Assembly (NCBI RefSeq): GCF_003384935.1
Contig: NZ_QTTQ01000012.1
Coordinates: 124,001 to 188,000 of the forward strand
DNA: 64,000 nt
From: Lutibacter oceani
Lineage (GTDB): Bacteria; Bacteroidota; Bacteroidia; Flavobacteriales; Flavobacteriaceae
Direction: 5' to 3'
The notes beneath the pieces are model-generated. The model saw only the letters and a list, made by a program, of their open reading frames with translations, searched no databases and was not told the origin of the DNA. Both the position numbers and the translations under genes were made by a program. Shown here piece by piece: positions 62,614 to 64,000 of the stretch (positions are counted from its first letter, which is position 1; each line of letters starts with the position of its first letter).

Positions 62614-63660
62614 ATGAAACCATTTAAAAGAATTGTTTTAATTCTTATTACGCTTATTTTAGTATTTGTTATAAATATTTTTGTTTCAACAGGATTTTTT
62701 AAAACCATTGAAAATAAATTTGAAGGTGAAATTGTAAAAAAAATAAAGCTGCCAGGAGCTGAAGATATAACAGTTAGCACGCAAAATAATTTTGCATTAA
62801 TTTCATCAACCAAACGAAGTAATTTTGGTTTAAATAAAGAAGATTCTGGTGGATTATTTTATATGGAATTAGAAAGTGGAGATTATAATATAACACCATT
62901 AACTACTAATTTTTCAAAACCTTTTGCACCACATGGTATTTCAATGTTTAAAGTTGACAATACATATAAGGTAATGGCTGTTAATCATACAGCAAAAGGA
63001 CATTCATTTGAAGTTTTTAATTTAAACGATAAAATTTTAACCTTTCAAAAAACGATAGAAAATCCATTAATTATAAGTCCGAATGATGTTGTTTTAATAA
63101 ATGAAAACCAATTTTATTTCACCAATGATCACAAATACACAAAAGGCTTAGGAAGATTGTTTGAAGATTATATTGGTCTATCATTATCAAATATAATTTA
63201 CTTTGATGGTGAAAATTTTAAAGAAGTAGCTAGTGGAATAGCCTATGCAAATGGTATAAACTTTGATGCAAAACGCAACTTAATTTTTGTAGCGTCACCT
63301 AGAAAATTTTTGGTAAAAGTATATAAAAAGGCTAAAGATGGTTCATTAACTTTTATTGAAGATATTCCTTGTGGAACAGGCGTAGATAATATTGAATTAG
63401 ATACAGAAGGAAATCTTTGGATTGGAGCACATCCAAATTTATTAAGATTTGCATCCTATGCAAAAGGCAAAAAAGAAACTTCACCTTCGGAAATTATAAA
63501 AATTAACTATCGTGGTAAAAATAATTATACAATCAAACAACTGTTTTTAGATGATGGTAAATTAATGTCCGCATCAACAGTAGCAGCTCCTTTTAAAAAC
63601 TTAATTATAACTGGTAACGTAATGGATGCTAATTTTTTGATTCTAAAAAAAGAAAAATAA
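62614..63660 (+). CDS. Paraoxonase/SMP-30-like six-bladed beta-propeller
   Basis: 348 residues with an N-terminal membrane anchor or uncleaved signal (about 6-26). Propeller motifs of the paraoxonase group: FAPHGISMF, SPNDVVLINENQFYFTNDHKYT, GIAYANGINFDAKRNLIFVASP, VDNIELDTEGNLWIGAHPN. The calcium-ligand positions (Asn, Asp) are kept. Possible lactonase or arylesterase; substrate unknown. It stands at the end of the DinB operon, followed by about 100 bases of noncoding sequence. Confidence 0.82.
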   Translation: MKPFKRIVLILITLILVFVINIFVSTGFFKTIENKFEGEIVKKIKLPGAEDITVSTQNNFALISSTKRSNFGLNKEDSGGLFYMELESGDYNITPLTTNFSKPFAPHGISMFKVDNTYKVMAVNHTAKGHSFEVFNLNDKILTFQKTIENPLIISPNDVVLINENQFYFTNDHKYTKGLGRLFEDYIGLSLSNIIYFDGENFKEVASGIAYANGINFDAKRNLIFVASPRKFLVKVYKKAKDGSLTFIEDIPCGTGVDNIELDTEGNLWIGAHPNLLRFASYAKGKKETSPSEIIKINYRGKNNYTIKQLFLDDGKLMSASTVAAPFKNLIITGNVMDANFLILKKEK

Positions 63661-63766
63661 CTGTACTAACCTTATTTAGAAAAATAACAGAATACCCCCT
63701 TTTTGGATGGTAAACCAATAAACCAAATTTATCCGCAGTTAGGTGTTTTAGTAAGCTATTGTTAAA

Positions 63767-64000
63767 TTAACTTCTTTTATTGGGCTTTAAAGAATAAAGT
63801 TTAAGTAATTGAGCCTCTTTTTTTACTCTTATTTTTAATGAAATAGCTGCTAAAACAAAATAAATTAGGGTTAAAATCCATAAATGATTCCATTCATTTA
63901 GTACTTCCAAAAAAGAAGCTTCCATTTGTGTTAACCTAACAAATCCGTTAATTCCAGGTGTTGAAGGAATTAGTTTTGAAATTAATTGGTAAAATTCTGA
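63767..64000 (-). CDS. ABC-type permease C-terminus (cut by window edge)
   Basis: The minus-strand frame is open to the window end and stops at 63769-63767. The visible 77 residues read SEFYQLISKLIPSTPGINGF, then VRLTQMEASFLEVLNEWNHL, then a membrane helix (WILTLIYFVLAAISL) and a basic tail. The TPGINGFVRLTQM stretch followed by one last helix is typical of ABC-2-type permeases of Bacteroidota. The substrate is unknown and most of the gene lies outside. Confidence 0.6.
   Translation of the reverse strand, partial: SEFYQLISKLIPSTPGINGFVRLTQMEASFLEVLNEWNHLWILTLIYFVLAAISLKIRVKKEAQLLKLYSLKPNKRS

Noticed and set aside
1-64000. CRISPR array, insertion sequence, prophage or tRNA
   Set aside because: No regularly spaced repeats, transposase or phage genes, or cloverleaf sequences were seen on either strand.

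Overview
The window is about 30% G+C chromosomal DNA from a member of the Flavobacteriaceae (Bacteroidota). The evidence is the gene content (DUF6702/M1-peptidase cluster, BNR-repeat secreted protein, GlmU-like protein, 950-residue CarB), lipoprotein and signal-peptide styles, frequent TTG starts, and promoters of the Bacteroidota type (TTTG, 19-20 bases, TAnnTTTG). It is ordinary core-type chromosome: I found no insertion sequence, prophage, CRISPR array, tRNA or rRNA.

Layout. 1-18.4 kb: end of a glycosyltransferase, an ECF sigma factor and a divergent Nramp-like transporter in overlapping frames, then lipA, a sigma-54 promoter driving a probable ~85-nt small RNA, a lipoprotein, ung and mutS2 (back to back), an OmpA-like protein, a MATE exporter, tpx-dgkA, and ftsK-lolA-like-lptF/G-like-ribBA plus a lipoprotein, closed by convergent pepE. 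18.4-25.3 kb: two tandem carboxypeptidase-regulatory-domain proteins, a DUF6702 protein and two M1 aminopeptidases whose 3' thirds are almost identical. 25.3-30.5 kb: GlmU-like protein, HEPN-like protein and the large pyruvate:ferredoxin oxidoreductase.

30.8-45.5 kb is the most striking part: an apparent light-response and photoprotection regulon. One minus-strand operon carries queD/PTPS, folE, a frameshifted small gene, an SDR, glutathione peroxidase, TspO, an SRPBCC protein and a CIA30 protein. A divergent plus-strand series carries a TetR-like regulator, an ABC1 kinase, a flavin reductase and an SDR-DUF2867 protein. A second minus-strand operon carries crtI, crtB, an unknown gene, crtZ, a lycopene cyclase and a photolyase. 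The regulator gene upstream encodes a MerR protein with both signatures of B12-dependent CarH/LitR photoreceptors (W-x9-E-H and E-x-H-x-x-G). Its own promoter, the crtI promoter and the divergent queD/TetR intergenic region all carry an inverted repeat of the form TTGTTTAAY-N14-RTTAAACAA. This suggests that one photoreceptor links carotenoid (zeaxanthin-type), pterin, photolyase and redox functions.

45.5-64 kb: carB, rpmH (a short gene), an SDR, a Crp-family regulator, a secreted sugar-binding-like protein, an alpha-glucan-phosphorylase-like protein lacking the PLP lysine, a large BNR-repeat protein, a rhodanese-type sulfurtransferase, an esterase, AlkB, a GerW/DUF2953-like pair, a cold-shock gene behind a second sigma-54 promoter, a degraded D-Ala-D-Ala dipeptidase gene, DinB and paraoxonase-like genes, and the end of an ABC-permease-like gene cut by the window edge.

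Functional calls rest on motif recognition by eye; no database search was run.
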